DNA of 53,690 bases, taken from NCBI GenBank assembly GCA_934476075.1, contig CAKSNH010000016.1, positions 1 through 53,690 on the forward strand, in the 5' to 3' direction. A program made the translations under genes and the position numbers. This document shows positions 1 to 7,570 of the stretch, one piece after another; positions within the stretch are counted from its first letter, which is position 1; every line of letters begins with the position of its first letter. The notes under the pieces were generated by a model that made no database searches, was not told where the DNA came from, and was given only the letters and a program-made list of their open reading frames with translations. This stretch comes from an uncultured Clostridia bacterium (GTDB lineage Bacteria > Bacillota > Clostridia > UBA1381).

Positions 1-4
1 GGTC

Positions 5-59
5 AAGGGTGTCCCTTGCGGACTTTTCCGTCCTCTTTGTGGACGTGGACAAAGAGGAC
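5..59. other. Two adjacent hairpins in an intergenic region
   Basis: A small hairpin (AAGGG-tgt-CCCTT, 5-17) is followed by a perfect 11-bp stem with an 8-nt loop (GTCCTCTTTGT at 30-40, ACAAAGAGGAC at 49-59). No coding region is visible here and the stems lack a clear U-tract, so I do not call a terminator. They may be part of a dispersed structured intergenic repeat like the one at the far end of the window. Confidence 0.5.
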
Positions 60-120
60 TCCAAAGGGTTCGAGTTACTCTGACAATGTCTACACCTATG
101 GGAACATGAAACGTTCCCAA

Positions 121-247
121 CGCTAAATTCCGACAACGTCAGTTGCACTAAATTTTGATGTTATCTATATTCAAATAGAACGTTAAACTTTGATAACGTC
201 AGTCGCACTACACTTTGATGCTGTCTATGCTCGGACAGAACGCAAAA
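121..247. repeat. Degenerate 60-bp tandem repeat
   Basis: Bases 121-180 and 181-240 align without gaps at about 75% identity (15 differences counted by eye), and the first bases of a third copy follow at 241. Conserved blocks include acgtcagt, gcacta and ttgatg. No gene is seen in 1-327; this repeat, the hairpins before it and the terminator after it are all that I see there. Confidence 0.6.
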
Positions 248-285
248 CTTATTAAACATTTCAACAAATTCTAATTCATCACACA

Positions 286-317
286 AAAAGGAGTATCGCT
301 CAAAAGAGCAATACTCC
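286..317 (-). terminator. Intrinsic terminator of the DUF2752 operon
   Basis: Read on the minus strand, a 12-bp stem (290-301 with 306-317, one mismatch) is followed by a TTTTT tract. It lies 10 bases beyond the stop codon of the minus-strand gene ending at 328. Confidence 0.75.
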
Positions 318-327
318 CGATATTCAT

Positions 328-741
328 TCAAAATCCGACAGGTGCTAAAAAGCTGAAAATCGGAATATTACGCAGTATACCGAAACTTATCAGTACACAT
401 ATTGTAATTTGAAGAAATAAAGTCCTTATTTTAAATATCTTTGCGGATACTTTCGTTTCAAATATGTATTCATAAAACATTGATATTATACATATCCCCA
501 ACGGGATAATAACCGTAAATGCAGCCATATTTGAACGGAACGCTTTATAAATCTCGCCGTGCAGTAAATGTACGCACATTCTCGTCACACCGCAGCCGGG
601 ACAATAAAGTCCGGTATATTTATATAGCATACAATCCAGTGAAAAACCAAAATTTTCACGCAGAAAATAATATAAAAGCAAAATCAATATTATACCCAAA
701 ACAAGTATAACAGATTTGATTAATTTGCTTATATTAATCAT
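328..741 (-). CDS. DUF2752 family membrane protein
   Basis: A 137-residue protein with an N-terminal membrane segment, then the family hallmark CPGCGVTR at about residues 47-54, then two further hydrophobic segments. The CPGCG-TR motif, length and topology fit DUF2752, a small membrane family of unknown function. The start codon overlaps the stop of the upstream zinc ribbon-CD225 gene by 4 bases (ATGA), so the two are translationally coupled and probably work together at the membrane. A terminator follows the stop. Family call is confident; function is unknown. Confidence 0.85.
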   Translation of the reverse strand: MINISKLIKSVILVLGIILILLLYYFLRENFGFSLDCMLYKYTGLYCPGCGVTRMCVHLLHGEIYKAFRSNMAAFTVIIPLGICIISMFYEYIFETKVSAKIFKIRTLFLQITICVLISFGILRNIPIFSFLAPVGF

Positions 742-1217
742 AGGTTACCCATAACCTGCAATACTAGTGAGATAGCTCCAAATACAACACCGACAATAGG
801 ACTTACGATAAGCCATATCTTAACGTTTTTTATGTGCTTTTCAAATCCCGCCATATCATTGTTTTTGTATGCTGTGTTTGCACTGTTATTTTCAACAACT
901 GCCATAATACCGCCGATTAGACAGCAGAACAACGCTTCCAAAATACCCAAAACCATAAACAATGTATTTTGAGGGTGCGGTTGATTTTGTGGGAATTGAT
1001 TATACTGTGGCTGTTGATACTGGTTGTTAGGATTGTTGTACTGTGGTTGTTGGTATTGATTGTTTGCGTTGTTGTACTGTGGTTGTGGTTGTTGATTGTT
1101 TACATTGTCAGACTGCTGTGCATTTGTCTGTGAATTGTAGGAATTAAGTGCCGCTCCGCAGTTTTGGCAAAACATATCTCCGTCTAGATTATCATAATTA
1201 CAATTTGGACATTTCAT
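738..1217 (-). CDS. Zinc-ribbon and CD225/dispanin-like membrane protein
   Basis: The 159-residue protein opens with a zinc ribbon (MKCPNC, then CQNC), has a central Q/N/P-rich linker with repeated QYQQPQYNN units, and ends in two hydrophobic segments with a short polar loop, as in CD225/dispanin proteins. I chose the start at 1217 because AGGAGGGGG lies about 8 bases upstream; an in-frame ATG 15 codons earlier has no such site. First gene of a two-gene operon with the overlapping DUF2752 gene. CD225 proteins sit in membranes; the bacterial role is not established. The linker repeats may vary in number between strains. Confidence 0.8.
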   Translation of the reverse strand: MKCPNCNYDNLDGDMFCQNCGAALNSYNSQTNAQQSDNVNNQQPQPQYNNANNQYQQPQYNNPNNQYQQPQYNQFPQNQPHPQNTLFMVLGILEALFCCLIGGIMAVVENNSANTAYKNNDMAGFEKHIKNVKIWLIVSPIVGVVFGAISLVLQVMGNL

Positions 1218-1482
1218 AAAATATCCCCCTCCTAAAATATTAATACTCATTAATTTTAACATAAAATGCGTAAAAAATCAATAAAATTTTATATATTTTT
1301 TCTCTTTTGCAGATAATTATATACTAAATTGTAAAATATACGCAACACATATTTCTTTTCAGCGAAGAATAATGCAAAAAATATGCTGAATTTTATAACA
1401 TTTCACCTTAAATTCGTATTGACTTATTCTCTGCTATTGTGTAATATTAATATATAATCTAATTGAGAAGGAGATTTTTATC

Positions 1483-1797
1483 ATGATAAGAAAATCATTT
1501 AAAATGAAACTTTATGAAGGTCAAGCCGAAGAATACGAAAAAAGACACAACCAATTATGGCCTGAAATGCAGGATATGATTCACGAGCACGGCGGTCACA
1601 ATTACTCTATCTTCCTTGACGAAGAAACAAACGTGCTTTACGGTTACATTGAAATCGAAGACGAAGAAAAATGGGCAAAGGGTGCTGACACAGCCATCAA
1701 CAGAAAATGGTGGGACTTCATGGCAAGCATCATGGAAACCAACCCTGACAACAGTCCTGTAAGCGTTGACTTAAAGCCTGTTTTCCACTTAGACTGA
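1483..1797 (+). CDS. rhaM: L-rhamnose mutarotase
   Basis: The 104-residue length and whole sequence match RhaM, which interconverts the alpha and beta anomers of L-rhamnose in the cytoplasm. Visible family features are the N-terminal beta strand (RKSFKMKLYEGQ), KRHNQLWPEM carrying the conserved His, and the tryptophan-rich RKWWDFM segment near the active site. The start follows GAGAAGGAG. It stands alone here: no rhaA, rhaB or rhaD is adjacent, so the remaining rhamnose genes must lie elsewhere. Rhamnose is released from rhamnogalacturonan, which fits the pectate lyase in this window. Confidence 0.92.
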   Translation: MIRKSFKMKLYEGQAEEYEKRHNQLWPEMQDMIHEHGGHNYSIFLDEETNVLYGYIEIEDEEKWAKGADTAINRKWWDFMASIMETNPDNSPVSVDLKPVFHLD

Positions 1798-1810
1798 TAA
1801 AACGAAAAAC

Positions 1811-1860
1811 AAACCGATTTATACATATTGTTTCCAATCTGTATAAGTCGGTTTATTATT
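1811..1860 (+). terminator. Intrinsic terminator of rhaM
   Basis: A 15-bp stem (1811-1825 with 1840-1854, one non-Watson-Crick position) with a 14-nt loop and a following T-rich stretch, placed 14 bases after the rhaM stop. It may also serve the convergent gene ending at 1877. Confidence 0.8.
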
Positions 1861-1876
1861 TTGCAGCAAATATTAA

Positions 1877-2023
1877 TTAATAATTATTATTGTTGTTTTG
1901 TCTGTTCTGCTGTTGGTTGTTCTGCTTGTTTTGCTGATTGTTTTGGTTTTGTTGGTTTTGCTGTTGGTTGTTTTGCTTATTTTGTTGTCTGTTTTGTTGA
2001 TTTGGGCATTGATTGTTTGCCAT
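1877..2023 (-). CDS. Q/N-rich low-complexity small protein
   Basis: A 48-residue protein made almost wholly of Gln and Asn with scattered Arg and Lys and a single Cys, ending in NNNNNY. The start at 2023 is supported by a GGAGGTG site 6 bases upstream. It is the last gene of a minus-strand group with two peptidoglycan-binding proteins and a SleC-like protein, about 65 bases after the preceding stop. I do not recognise a named family. The composition resembles prion-like or spore matrix proteins; gamma-type small acid-soluble spore proteins are also Gln/Asn-rich, but I see no diagnostic motif. The good ribosome site argues that it is translated. Confidence 0.6.
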   Translation of the reverse strand: MANNQCPNQQNRQQNKQNNQQQNQQNQNNQQNKQNNQQQNRQNNNNNY

Positions 2024-2089
2024 ATTGTCCACCTCCTTACAAATATTATTTTTGCCTGTCTTTAAAAAAATATTCATAAGGAATAATTT

Positions 2090-2626
2090 TCATTTTAAAA
2101 TATTATTTACGACTTCGTTTATGTACATAGTTTCGATTTTCCGCCACAGCTCATTGGTTATAGTGCCTGTTTCGTCCATGCCGAAAATATTCTGAAACCG
2201 TTTTATTACGGCTATGCTGTCATCCTTGTGTATACCCGTTACGGCAACCTCGCCTATATTATTAAATTTTTCGGCGATATTTTTCATCATCGCCTGCATT
2301 GTATACAAATGCTCGCTGCTCTCGTACGGCTCAATCACGAACCACTCATTCGGATACACACTGCCGATAACTGCCGTCTGCACCGCAGCCTGAGTATATA
2401 TTTCCGACACCTTTTCCCATGTGATAAAATTTACCACGCCCGTAATCTCCAAATCAAATTTTTTCTGAAACGCTTTTACCGCATTTTCGGTCTGACTGTT
2501 AAAAACACCGTTCGGAACTACCCTCGGCAAATCCTCATAATAAAATGTAATACAACGCAGCATTGTCTGCAAACTTTCGATAGGCTTTCCGAGTAAGTTT
2601 GAATAATCAATCATGTCATAACGCAT
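2090..2626 (-). CDS. Double peptidoglycan-binding domain protein
   Basis: A 178-residue protein built from two PG_binding_1-like modules, at about residues 10-75 and 100-170. Each has the pattern of a short loop, an xxVxxFQxxFxL helix and a closing TGxxxxxTW segment (AVKAFQKKFDLEITGVV; VIKRFQNIFGMDETGTI). There is no signal peptide and no catalytic domain. The start follows GGGGAGGG. It lies 17 bases after the SleC-like gene, so it is very likely co-transcribed and may act with it on cortex peptidoglycan. The partner role is inferred from position. Confidence 0.75.
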   Translation of the reverse strand: MRYDMIDYSNLLGKPIESLQTMLRCITFYYEDLPRVVPNGVFNSQTENAVKAFQKKFDLEITGVVNFITWEKVSEIYTQAAVQTAVIGSVYPNEWFVIEPYESSEHLYTMQAMMKNIAEKFNNIGEVAVTGIHKDDSIAVIKRFQNIFGMDETGTITNELWRKIETMYINEVVNNILK

Positions 2627-2643
2627 ATTAAAATCCCTCCCCG

Positions 2644-4137
2644 TTAAAAATTCACAGGCTTATCAGCGTCGCCAAGCTTCATCTCATAACCCGGATATTG
2701 TGTTACGGTTGTTGTAAGTGCCGACATTACATTTTTATATGTATTTGCGATACTGTTCCATGTTTCTTGATTTACCCGTCCCGTAACAGGCAAGCCGAAC
2801 CCACGCTGATATGCAATTACCGCTTGCAGAGTCTGTCTACCGAATGTGCCCGTTACGCCTATCGGCTTTATTCCGTTGGTTACGCTGTTAATTTCATTAA
2901 GATATTCCTGCAACACTCTGACATCTTCGCCGGTAGAGCCAAGATACAGCACTTTTCCGCCGTATGGTACGGTCGAAATAGGAAAAAATTCGTCATCACC
3001 CAGAACGGTTGTGGAGTTGCCGTAATACTGCCTATAAAGCATATCAAAGGTTTCGGAGTCCACTTCGCCCGTCTGAGGCAGATTGACGGAACGCTGAAAT
3101 GCAATAACCGCATTTGTGGTTTCCTCGCCGTATTCGCCCGTGATGGCGATAGGCGGTATTTCATCATTGAATGCCGCAACCACCGCCAGATAATATTGAA
3201 TCAAGGTTACTCTTTTGCCCTCGTCACCCTCAGATATAGTCTTTTCGTGCACTTGCGTCCGAACGGATTGAACCATATTTGCGGCAGCAACAGTCGGGGT
3301 AGTTTCCGGATATATCGACGAGCCGTAAATTCGCTGTCCCTCCGATTCAAGTTCGGACAGTTTTGTAATTCCCACATACAAGAACACCATCTTATACCAT
3401 GTCGCATTGCCAACTACACCGTCTGAGCTCAGATTAAATATACTCTGAAATTTTTTCACCGAATTTAGTGTGTTTTCGTAAAATATACCGTTTACGGGGT
3501 TTATCTTAGGTATTGCGGGATAGTTCTGCGATATTCGGTTTAACATGGTCTGAATTACCTGCACATATATGTTAGCGTCATTCTGACGTATCGGCGTTCC
3601 GGGATAGGATTCCACAATTCCCATTACAGGTGCATTTGTCACAATTTCAATATCATCTCCATAATAATTTCTCAGTATCTGAATTGAATTATACCCTTGC
3701 TCGGCAAGCTCCTGACTGCCCCACTGCGACAGTCCGTCACAGGTAGTGGTTGTGCCGTTGCAGAACTGGGCAAAAAGCGGTTCAAGCGTATTTTGACGTC
3801 TTATGTACGAATTGAAAACCTCATCGACTATACGGTCTATATTTTCAAAAATATTTCTGCCCTGTATAAATTTCTGGTCGGTAGCAGTTGAATTTGTTAT
3901 GCTGAAATTGTAGCCTCGGCTTCTGTAATACTCGGTGTATACACGGTTTAATGCAAATGAAATCTGTGCATATATATTTGCCAAAAGTGCACTGTCGTTC
4001 CATGTCGGGTAAATCTCGCTTGACGCAACATTTTTTATGTAATCGGGAAAGCTCACCGTCACATTTGCCGCATCGCTGTCCGGCGGACCTAAATGCACTA
4101 CAATATTTTCGGGTATATACGGGATAACAACCGCCAT
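2644..4137 (-). CDS. SpoIID/SleC-like lytic transglycosylase with three peptidoglycan-binding domains
   Basis: A 497-residue protein. Residues about 30-165 look like the SpoIID/LytB lytic transglycosylase fold: SSEIYPTWNDSALLA matches the family's E-x-P-x-W-x-x-x-A-L-x-A block, placing the catalytic Glu at residue 41, followed by a CNGTTTTCDGLSQWGS segment and a Lys/Leu-x-x-Tyr-Tyr-Gly motif. Three PG_binding_1 modules follow at about 178-253, 299-371 and 396-468. SleC of Clostridium has a SpoIID-type domain plus one such module and degrades spore cortex during germination. Unlike SleC, this protein starts directly in the enzyme domain, without a signal or propeptide. RBS AAGGAG precedes the start. 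Middle gene of the operon 4549-1877. Confidence 0.75.
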   Translation of the reverse strand: MAVVIPYIPENIVVHLGPPDSDAANVTVSFPDYIKNVASSEIYPTWNDSALLANIYAQISFALNRVYTEYYRSRGYNFSITNSTATDQKFIQGRNIFENIDRIVDEVFNSYIRRQNTLEPLFAQFCNGTTTTCDGLSQWGSQELAEQGYNSIQILRNYYGDDIEIVTNAPVMGIVESYPGTPIRQNDANIYVQVIQTMLNRISQNYPAIPKINPVNGIFYENTLNSVKKFQSIFNLSSDGVVGNATWYKMVFLYVGITKLSELESEGQRIYGSSIYPETTPTVAAANMVQSVRTQVHEKTISEGDEGKRVTLIQYYLAVVAAFNDEIPPIAITGEYGEETTNAVIAFQRSVNLPQTGEVDSETFDMLYRQYYGNSTTVLGDDEFFPISTVPYGGKVLYLGSTGEDVRVLQEYLNEINSVTNGIKPIGVTGTFGRQTLQAVIAYQRGFGLPVTGRVNQETWNSIANTYKNVMSALTTTVTQYPGYEMKLGDADKPVNF

Positions 4138-4156
4138 AATATTTCAACTCCTTATA

Positions 4157-4549
4157 TTATAGATTTTGCGGAGTTATATTAAACTCCTGTACATTTTCCT
4201 GTACGCTTGAATTTTCACGCAGCGGAATCATAACTACATTCTGCAATGTCTGCACACCGGAAAATATTTGAACATTTTTTATCAATACACTTTCAAATCT
4301 CTGATGGTCGACTTTTATGTTGCATATTGCAAACGGAGCGGTTTGATTGTTGTTCGGATTTTCACTTTCGGTTTTGTTGGGAGTATTGATGGTAATTGCA
4401 TCGGTAAGCCCGTTTGCATCTGTCATACGCACGCCGACTATTTCACGCTGATTATTCTCGTTTACGTTGTATACCGTGACGCTCGCCCCGATAACGGGGA
4501 TTGTAGCCTCGGACGTATATACCCGTGCTATTATTGTACCGTTTTCCAT
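4157..4549 (-). CDS. Carboxypeptidase-regulatory/CnaB-like beta-sandwich protein
   Basis: The 130-residue protein has the layout of a carboxypeptidase regulatory-like or Cna-B beta sandwich: GTIIARVYTSEATIPVIGAS, then a TDANGLTD turn, then an LQNVVMIPL strand. No signal peptide, membrane segment or sortase motif is present. It leads the minus-strand operon that continues with the SleC-like enzyme 19 bases later. The role is unknown; a structural or targeting subunit for the cortex-acting proteins is plausible from context only. Confidence 0.65.
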   Translation of the reverse strand: MENGTIIARVYTSEATIPVIGASVTVYNVNENNQREIVGVRMTDANGLTDAITINTPNKTESENPNNNQTAPFAICNIKVDHQRFESVLIKNVQIFSGVQTLQNVVMIPLRENSSVQENVQEFNITPQNL

Positions 4550-4688
4550 TTAATTAAATCAGTCCTTTCTGTAACTCTTATTTAATTATATTGGTGAAAA
4601 TTATTATTTATGAATAAAATCTATTGAAAAAAGAGAGGCGATAATATAAAATTATAGTAAATAAGTATTAACAGGAGTTTGACTTTAT

Positions 4689-5387
4689 ATGCCAAAGCAA
4701 GATAATCCGCATGACGGACACAGGGAACGTCTGCGTGAAAAATATATAAAAGCGGATTTGGATAAACTTGATAAGTTTCCGCCGCATGAGATATTGGAGC
4801 TTTTGTTGTTTTACGTTATGCCGAGAGTGAATACAAATGAAATAGCACATAGATTATTGGATACATTCGGTTCGATAGACGCAGTATTTGACGCAGATAT
4901 ACATGAGCTTGAAAAAGTGGACGGGATAGGAAACAAAAGTGCGATATTTTTAAATTTAATTTCGGCAACTTTCAGAGTTTATGCAAATGCGAAAAATAAT
5001 ATAACAAATAAAGTGATAACGTCGGACAATATCGGCGAATATGTGAAATCGCTTTTTTATGCAAGAATGTACGAAACATTGTTTATGATAAGTGTGGACA
5101 CGCAAAACAGAGTTATATCAACCGATATAATCTGTCATGGTTCTATATCTTCGGTAAATATTGATATGCGTAAACTAATATCCGTTGCACTTAGGAATAA
5201 TGCGGCGGGAATAATTCTTGCACATAATCACCCCGGCGGAAAAGCACTGCCGTCAGCGGCTGACCGAGAGGCAACGGAAATGGTTAGAAATATATTGTCG
5301 GCAATAAATATACGATTGCTCGACCATATAATAGTTGCCGGGAATGAATATGTAAGCATGAATTTTGATTTGCATATGCTGAATTAA
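4689..5387 (+). CDS. radC: RadC/UPF0758 family JAB-domain protein
   Basis: A 232-residue protein of the usual RadC length. It has an N-terminal helix-hairpin-helix segment (ELEKVDGIGNKSA at about 73-85) and a C-terminal JAB/JAMM metalloprotease-like domain with the metal motif HNHPGG...PSAAD. The role is unsettled: the family was named for radiation sensitivity, but a repair function has been disputed. The start follows AACAGGAG. It is divergent from the cortex-enzyme operon and convergent with the phosphatase gene, ending 6 bases from it. Confidence 0.93.
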   Translation: MPKQDNPHDGHRERLREKYIKADLDKLDKFPPHEILELLLFYVMPRVNTNEIAHRLLDTFGSIDAVFDADIHELEKVDGIGNKSAIFLNLISATFRVYANAKNNITNKVITSDNIGEYVKSLFYARMYETLFMISVDTQNRVISTDIICHGSISSVNIDMRKLISVALRNNAAGIILAHNHPGGKALPSAADREATEMVRNILSAINIRLLDHIIVAGNEYVSMNFDLHMLN

Positions 5388-5393
5388 ACGGTA

Positions 5394-5858
5394 TTATTTT
5401 TGTATTTTATTTAAAAATGCCATGCAGCCTTCGACTATATCCGAATATGTCAAAGAGAAATCGCCTGTGTACCACGGGTCGGCTATGTCACGGGGATTTT
5501 CGGAAAAATCAAGCAGGCGGAATATTTTTTCTCCGCGTGTGTGACCGGTCATACGCTCCATATTGCGTATGTTTGCACTGTCCATGCCCAAAAGATAGTC
5601 GTATTTGTCGTAGTCGGATTTTGTAAGCTGCACCGCTCGCTTGCCGCCGCACGAAATACCATGTTTGGCAAGCTCCGCCTTTGCGGGCGGATATACGGGA
5701 TTGCCCACGCCATTCCAAATTTCCTCCGTACTTGTGGCGGCGGAGGCGATGCAAAATTCGTTTTCCCGATTATTTGTTTTTACCATGTCTTTTAATATAA
5801 ATTCTGCCATTGGGGAACGGCATATATTGCCGTGGCAGACGAAAAGTATCTTTATCAT
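5394..5858 (-). CDS. Low-molecular-weight protein tyrosine phosphatase
   Basis: A 154-residue cytoplasmic phosphatase. The N-terminal P-loop CHGNICRS gives the nucleophile Cys8 and Arg14, and ADPWYTGDF near the C-terminus supplies the general acid Asp. The family removes phosphate from protein tyrosine, and in some Firmicutes from phosphoarginine, which is of interest because this genome encodes the arginine kinase McsB. The first 12 codons plus the start form the 37-bp attachment repeat of the integrated element, so the ribosome site (AGGAGGC) and everything upstream now belong to the element. Substrate is unknown. Confidence 0.92.
   Translation of the reverse strand: MIKILFVCHGNICRSPMAEFILKDMVKTNNRENEFCIASAATSTEEIWNGVGNPVYPPAKAELAKHGISCGGKRAVQLTKSDYDKYDYLLGMDSANIRNMERMTGHTRGEKIFRLLDFSENPRDIADPWYTGDFSLTYSDIVEGCMAFLNKIQK
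5822..5858. repeat. Left attachment repeat (37 bp) inside the phosphatase start
   Basis: Identical over 37 bases to 20391-20427, with mismatches immediately on each side (c/g before, t/a after). It encodes the start codon and first 12 codons of the phosphatase, so integration keeps the reading frame while replacing the upstream region. Confidence 0.85.
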
Positions 5859-6050
5859 TTTTCAAATGCCTCCTAAAATGCTGTATTTTGCTCTGATTTG
5901 CCCCGATTTGCCGAGCGTATCAGAGAGGTTGTTTTGCCCCAAACTCTGTCACGAAAATCCGAAACGGGGCAAAATACGGCAAATTGATGCCGTCAATCGT
6001 AGTAGGAATTGGGGTGGTTACTACTGCGATTTAGTGGTTTCATATCATTT
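5859..6050. repeat. Left-arm copy A of the element
   Basis: Homologous to 20428-20605 and, in its right part, to 7718-7830. It contains an inverted pair TTTTGCCCC / GGGGCAAAA around the conserved actctgtcac, repeated atttgcc/ggcaaat words, and a gtagta ... tactac pair at the end. These look like integrase binding sites. It also provides the phosphatase ribosome site. Confidence 0.7.
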
Positions 6051-6056
6051 AGCAAA

Positions 6057-6080
6057 AGGGTGTGCGTTGATACACACCCT
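6057..6080 (-). terminator. Probable terminator of the GTPase gene
   Basis: A stem of GGGTGTG (6058-6064) with CACACCC (6073-6079) lies just after the GTPase stop when read on the minus strand, extended by one A-T pair and followed by a short TTTT run. Confidence 0.6.
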
Positions 6081-6088
6081 CATTAATT

Positions 6089-7420
6089 CTACTTTTCTTT
6101 CTTGCTTTCCTCAAATTTCTTTTTAGCTTCTTCGATTGTTGTTCCATCAATATAATATGAAATAGCTGCTTTTCCTATTGCAGATGTTCCCAATGCGGCC
6201 ACTCCTGCACTAACAGCAGAACCTGCTCCTGGCCATATTGCATTCAAAAATTTTGCACCTTGTTGTGCTACTAATCTCAATGTATAACCTGCACCAGCTA
6301 AACCTCCCATACTAAAGATAAACTCTTTTGCTGTATCCATGGAAAGATCTCGCCCACTTAACGATGCAATAAGCAACACTAACAATGCCTGAATAATCAA
6401 CAATACATAAATATCAGAAACCGGAATAGGCGTTAATGCTACTGTTCCTGCAAGCCCGGAGAATATTTTATTCAGATGGCGGGCAAGTCTGTGAACTACC
6501 TCCGTTAATCTTGCAGCCATCCTCAATCCCATCTGTGCCTCAAAATCTTGGATGGCTTCTTCCAATATATCAAGAAGTTTCTCTATCTGATATCGTCCAT
6601 CAAAGGCAATTTCTAGATTCTCAATGTCGTGGACTGGCAATTTGTCGATGTCTTCTACTGATACTTCCATACCATCGGGTGCTTGCCAATCAATCAATGA
6701 TGATACAGCAACAATATCATCAATTTTCAACCCATTTTTCACGATAATACTCTTATAGTACTGAACAACTTCATTTATGCTTTTAATCTTATTTGCAGGA
6801 TATTCACTTGGTGATTTATATCTAGATGGTGCCATTTCATCGCACTTATTCACTACAACCACAATCGGCAATCTTAAGTTATTTATATCTGCATAACTCT
6901 TTGCAACTTTCTTCAGAAATTCTACATCAGTATTTACATCGTCTCTGTGAGTACAATTCAACATGAGTATTGCTACATCTGGAGAAAACTTATTAACTTC
7001 GTCTAGCAGCATATCTTCTGCAGAAATATCTGAATTCAAACTTTCAGACTCTGCTATTCCTCGTGTATCAAGAATTTCCATCAGCACGCGATTCCCATCC
7101 TTGCACTGATACACTTGAGCATTCTCTGTACAACTCTTTGTATCACTTACCCCCGCAACATATGTTCCGCACAATGCATTTATCAAACTGCTCTTTCCTA
7201 CACCAGTCCTTCCAATTAAGAAAATTCTTGGTGGTCTATGTGAATCAATCCCTTCCATTAACTGCTTTAATTCTTTATCTCCTAGAATTGTATCTTTTAA
7301 CATTTCTCTAGCCTTTTTCGGAATTGCATCCGGCAGTTTATCAATTAACTCTTCGGTTTTGATATAAAACTTCTTCATATTTTGCATTCTTTGTTCTAAT
7401 TTTTCTTTTTCATCTCGCAT
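6089..7420 (-). CDS. Era/dynamin-like GTPase with C-terminal hydrophobic domain
   Basis: A 443-residue protein with a complete GTPase core: P-loop GRTGVGKS (70-77), G3 DTRG (118-121), G4 NKCD (191-194) and a VSSL G5 loop. A predicted helical N-terminus precedes it. After about residue 300 come two long hydrophobic stretches (TPIPVSDIYVLLIIQALLVL and a Gly/Ala-rich one), as in YcjF/YeeP-type GTPases with a DUF697-like tail. Such proteins probably act at membranes; some lie in phage-defence loci. It is the sole gene of cargo slot 1, between left arm A and a copy of the integrase terminator block. RBS AAAGGGG. A palindrome lies upstream. Confidence 0.85.
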   Translation of the reverse strand: MRDEKEKLEQRMQNMKKFYIKTEELIDKLPDAIPKKAREMLKDTILGDKELKQLMEGIDSHRPPRIFLIGRTGVGKSSLINALCGTYVAGVSDTKSCTENAQVYQCKDGNRVLMEILDTRGIAESESLNSDISAEDMLLDEVNKFSPDVAILMLNCTHRDDVNTDVEFLKKVAKSYADINNLRLPIVVVVNKCDEMAPSRYKSPSEYPANKIKSINEVVQYYKSIIVKNGLKIDDIVAVSSLIDWQAPDGMEVSVEDIDKLPVHDIENLEIAFDGRYQIEKLLDILEEAIQDFEAQMGLRMAARLTEVVHRLARHLNKIFSGLAGTVALTPIPVSDIYVLLIIQALLVLLIASLSGRDLSMDTAKEFIFSMGGLAGAGYTLRLVAQQGAKFLNAIWPGAGSAVSAGVAALGTSAIGKAAISYYIDGTTIEEAKKKFEESKKEK

Positions 7421-7445
7421 GATTTTATCCCCTTTCGTAATAGAC

Positions 7446-7472
7446 CTTGCAAATTTCGCGAATTATTGCAAG
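7446..7472. promoter_or_regulatory. Palindrome upstream of the GTPase gene
   Basis: CTTGCAA (7446-7452) and TTGCAAG (7466-7472) flank an inner AATT-tcgcg-AATT, giving a nearly perfect 27-bp dyad 26 bases before the GTPase start. A repressor operator or a leader stem-loop are both possible. Confidence 0.4.
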
Positions 7473-7570
7473 TACTTCTTAAATGCTTTCTTCATATTCA
7501 TCAAAACATCATACTAAGGATTTTGAGGGTAATTTCAAAATAGTTCATCCCTCAAACTTCTACTTATAAT

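Noticed and set aside
121..247. CRISPR repeat or origin iterons
   Set aside because: Only two and a fraction degenerate 60-base copies without spacers; no dnaA box pattern or replication gene nearby.
1828..2079. Cys/Phe-rich plus-strand frame opposite the Q/N-rich gene
   Set aside because: It is a shadow of the Q/N codons, has no ribosome site and overlaps the better supported minus-strand gene.
5822..5858. tRNA gene as integration target
   Set aside because: The duplicated segment encodes the phosphatase N-terminus, and no tRNA fold is visible. I found no tRNA or rRNA gene in the window.
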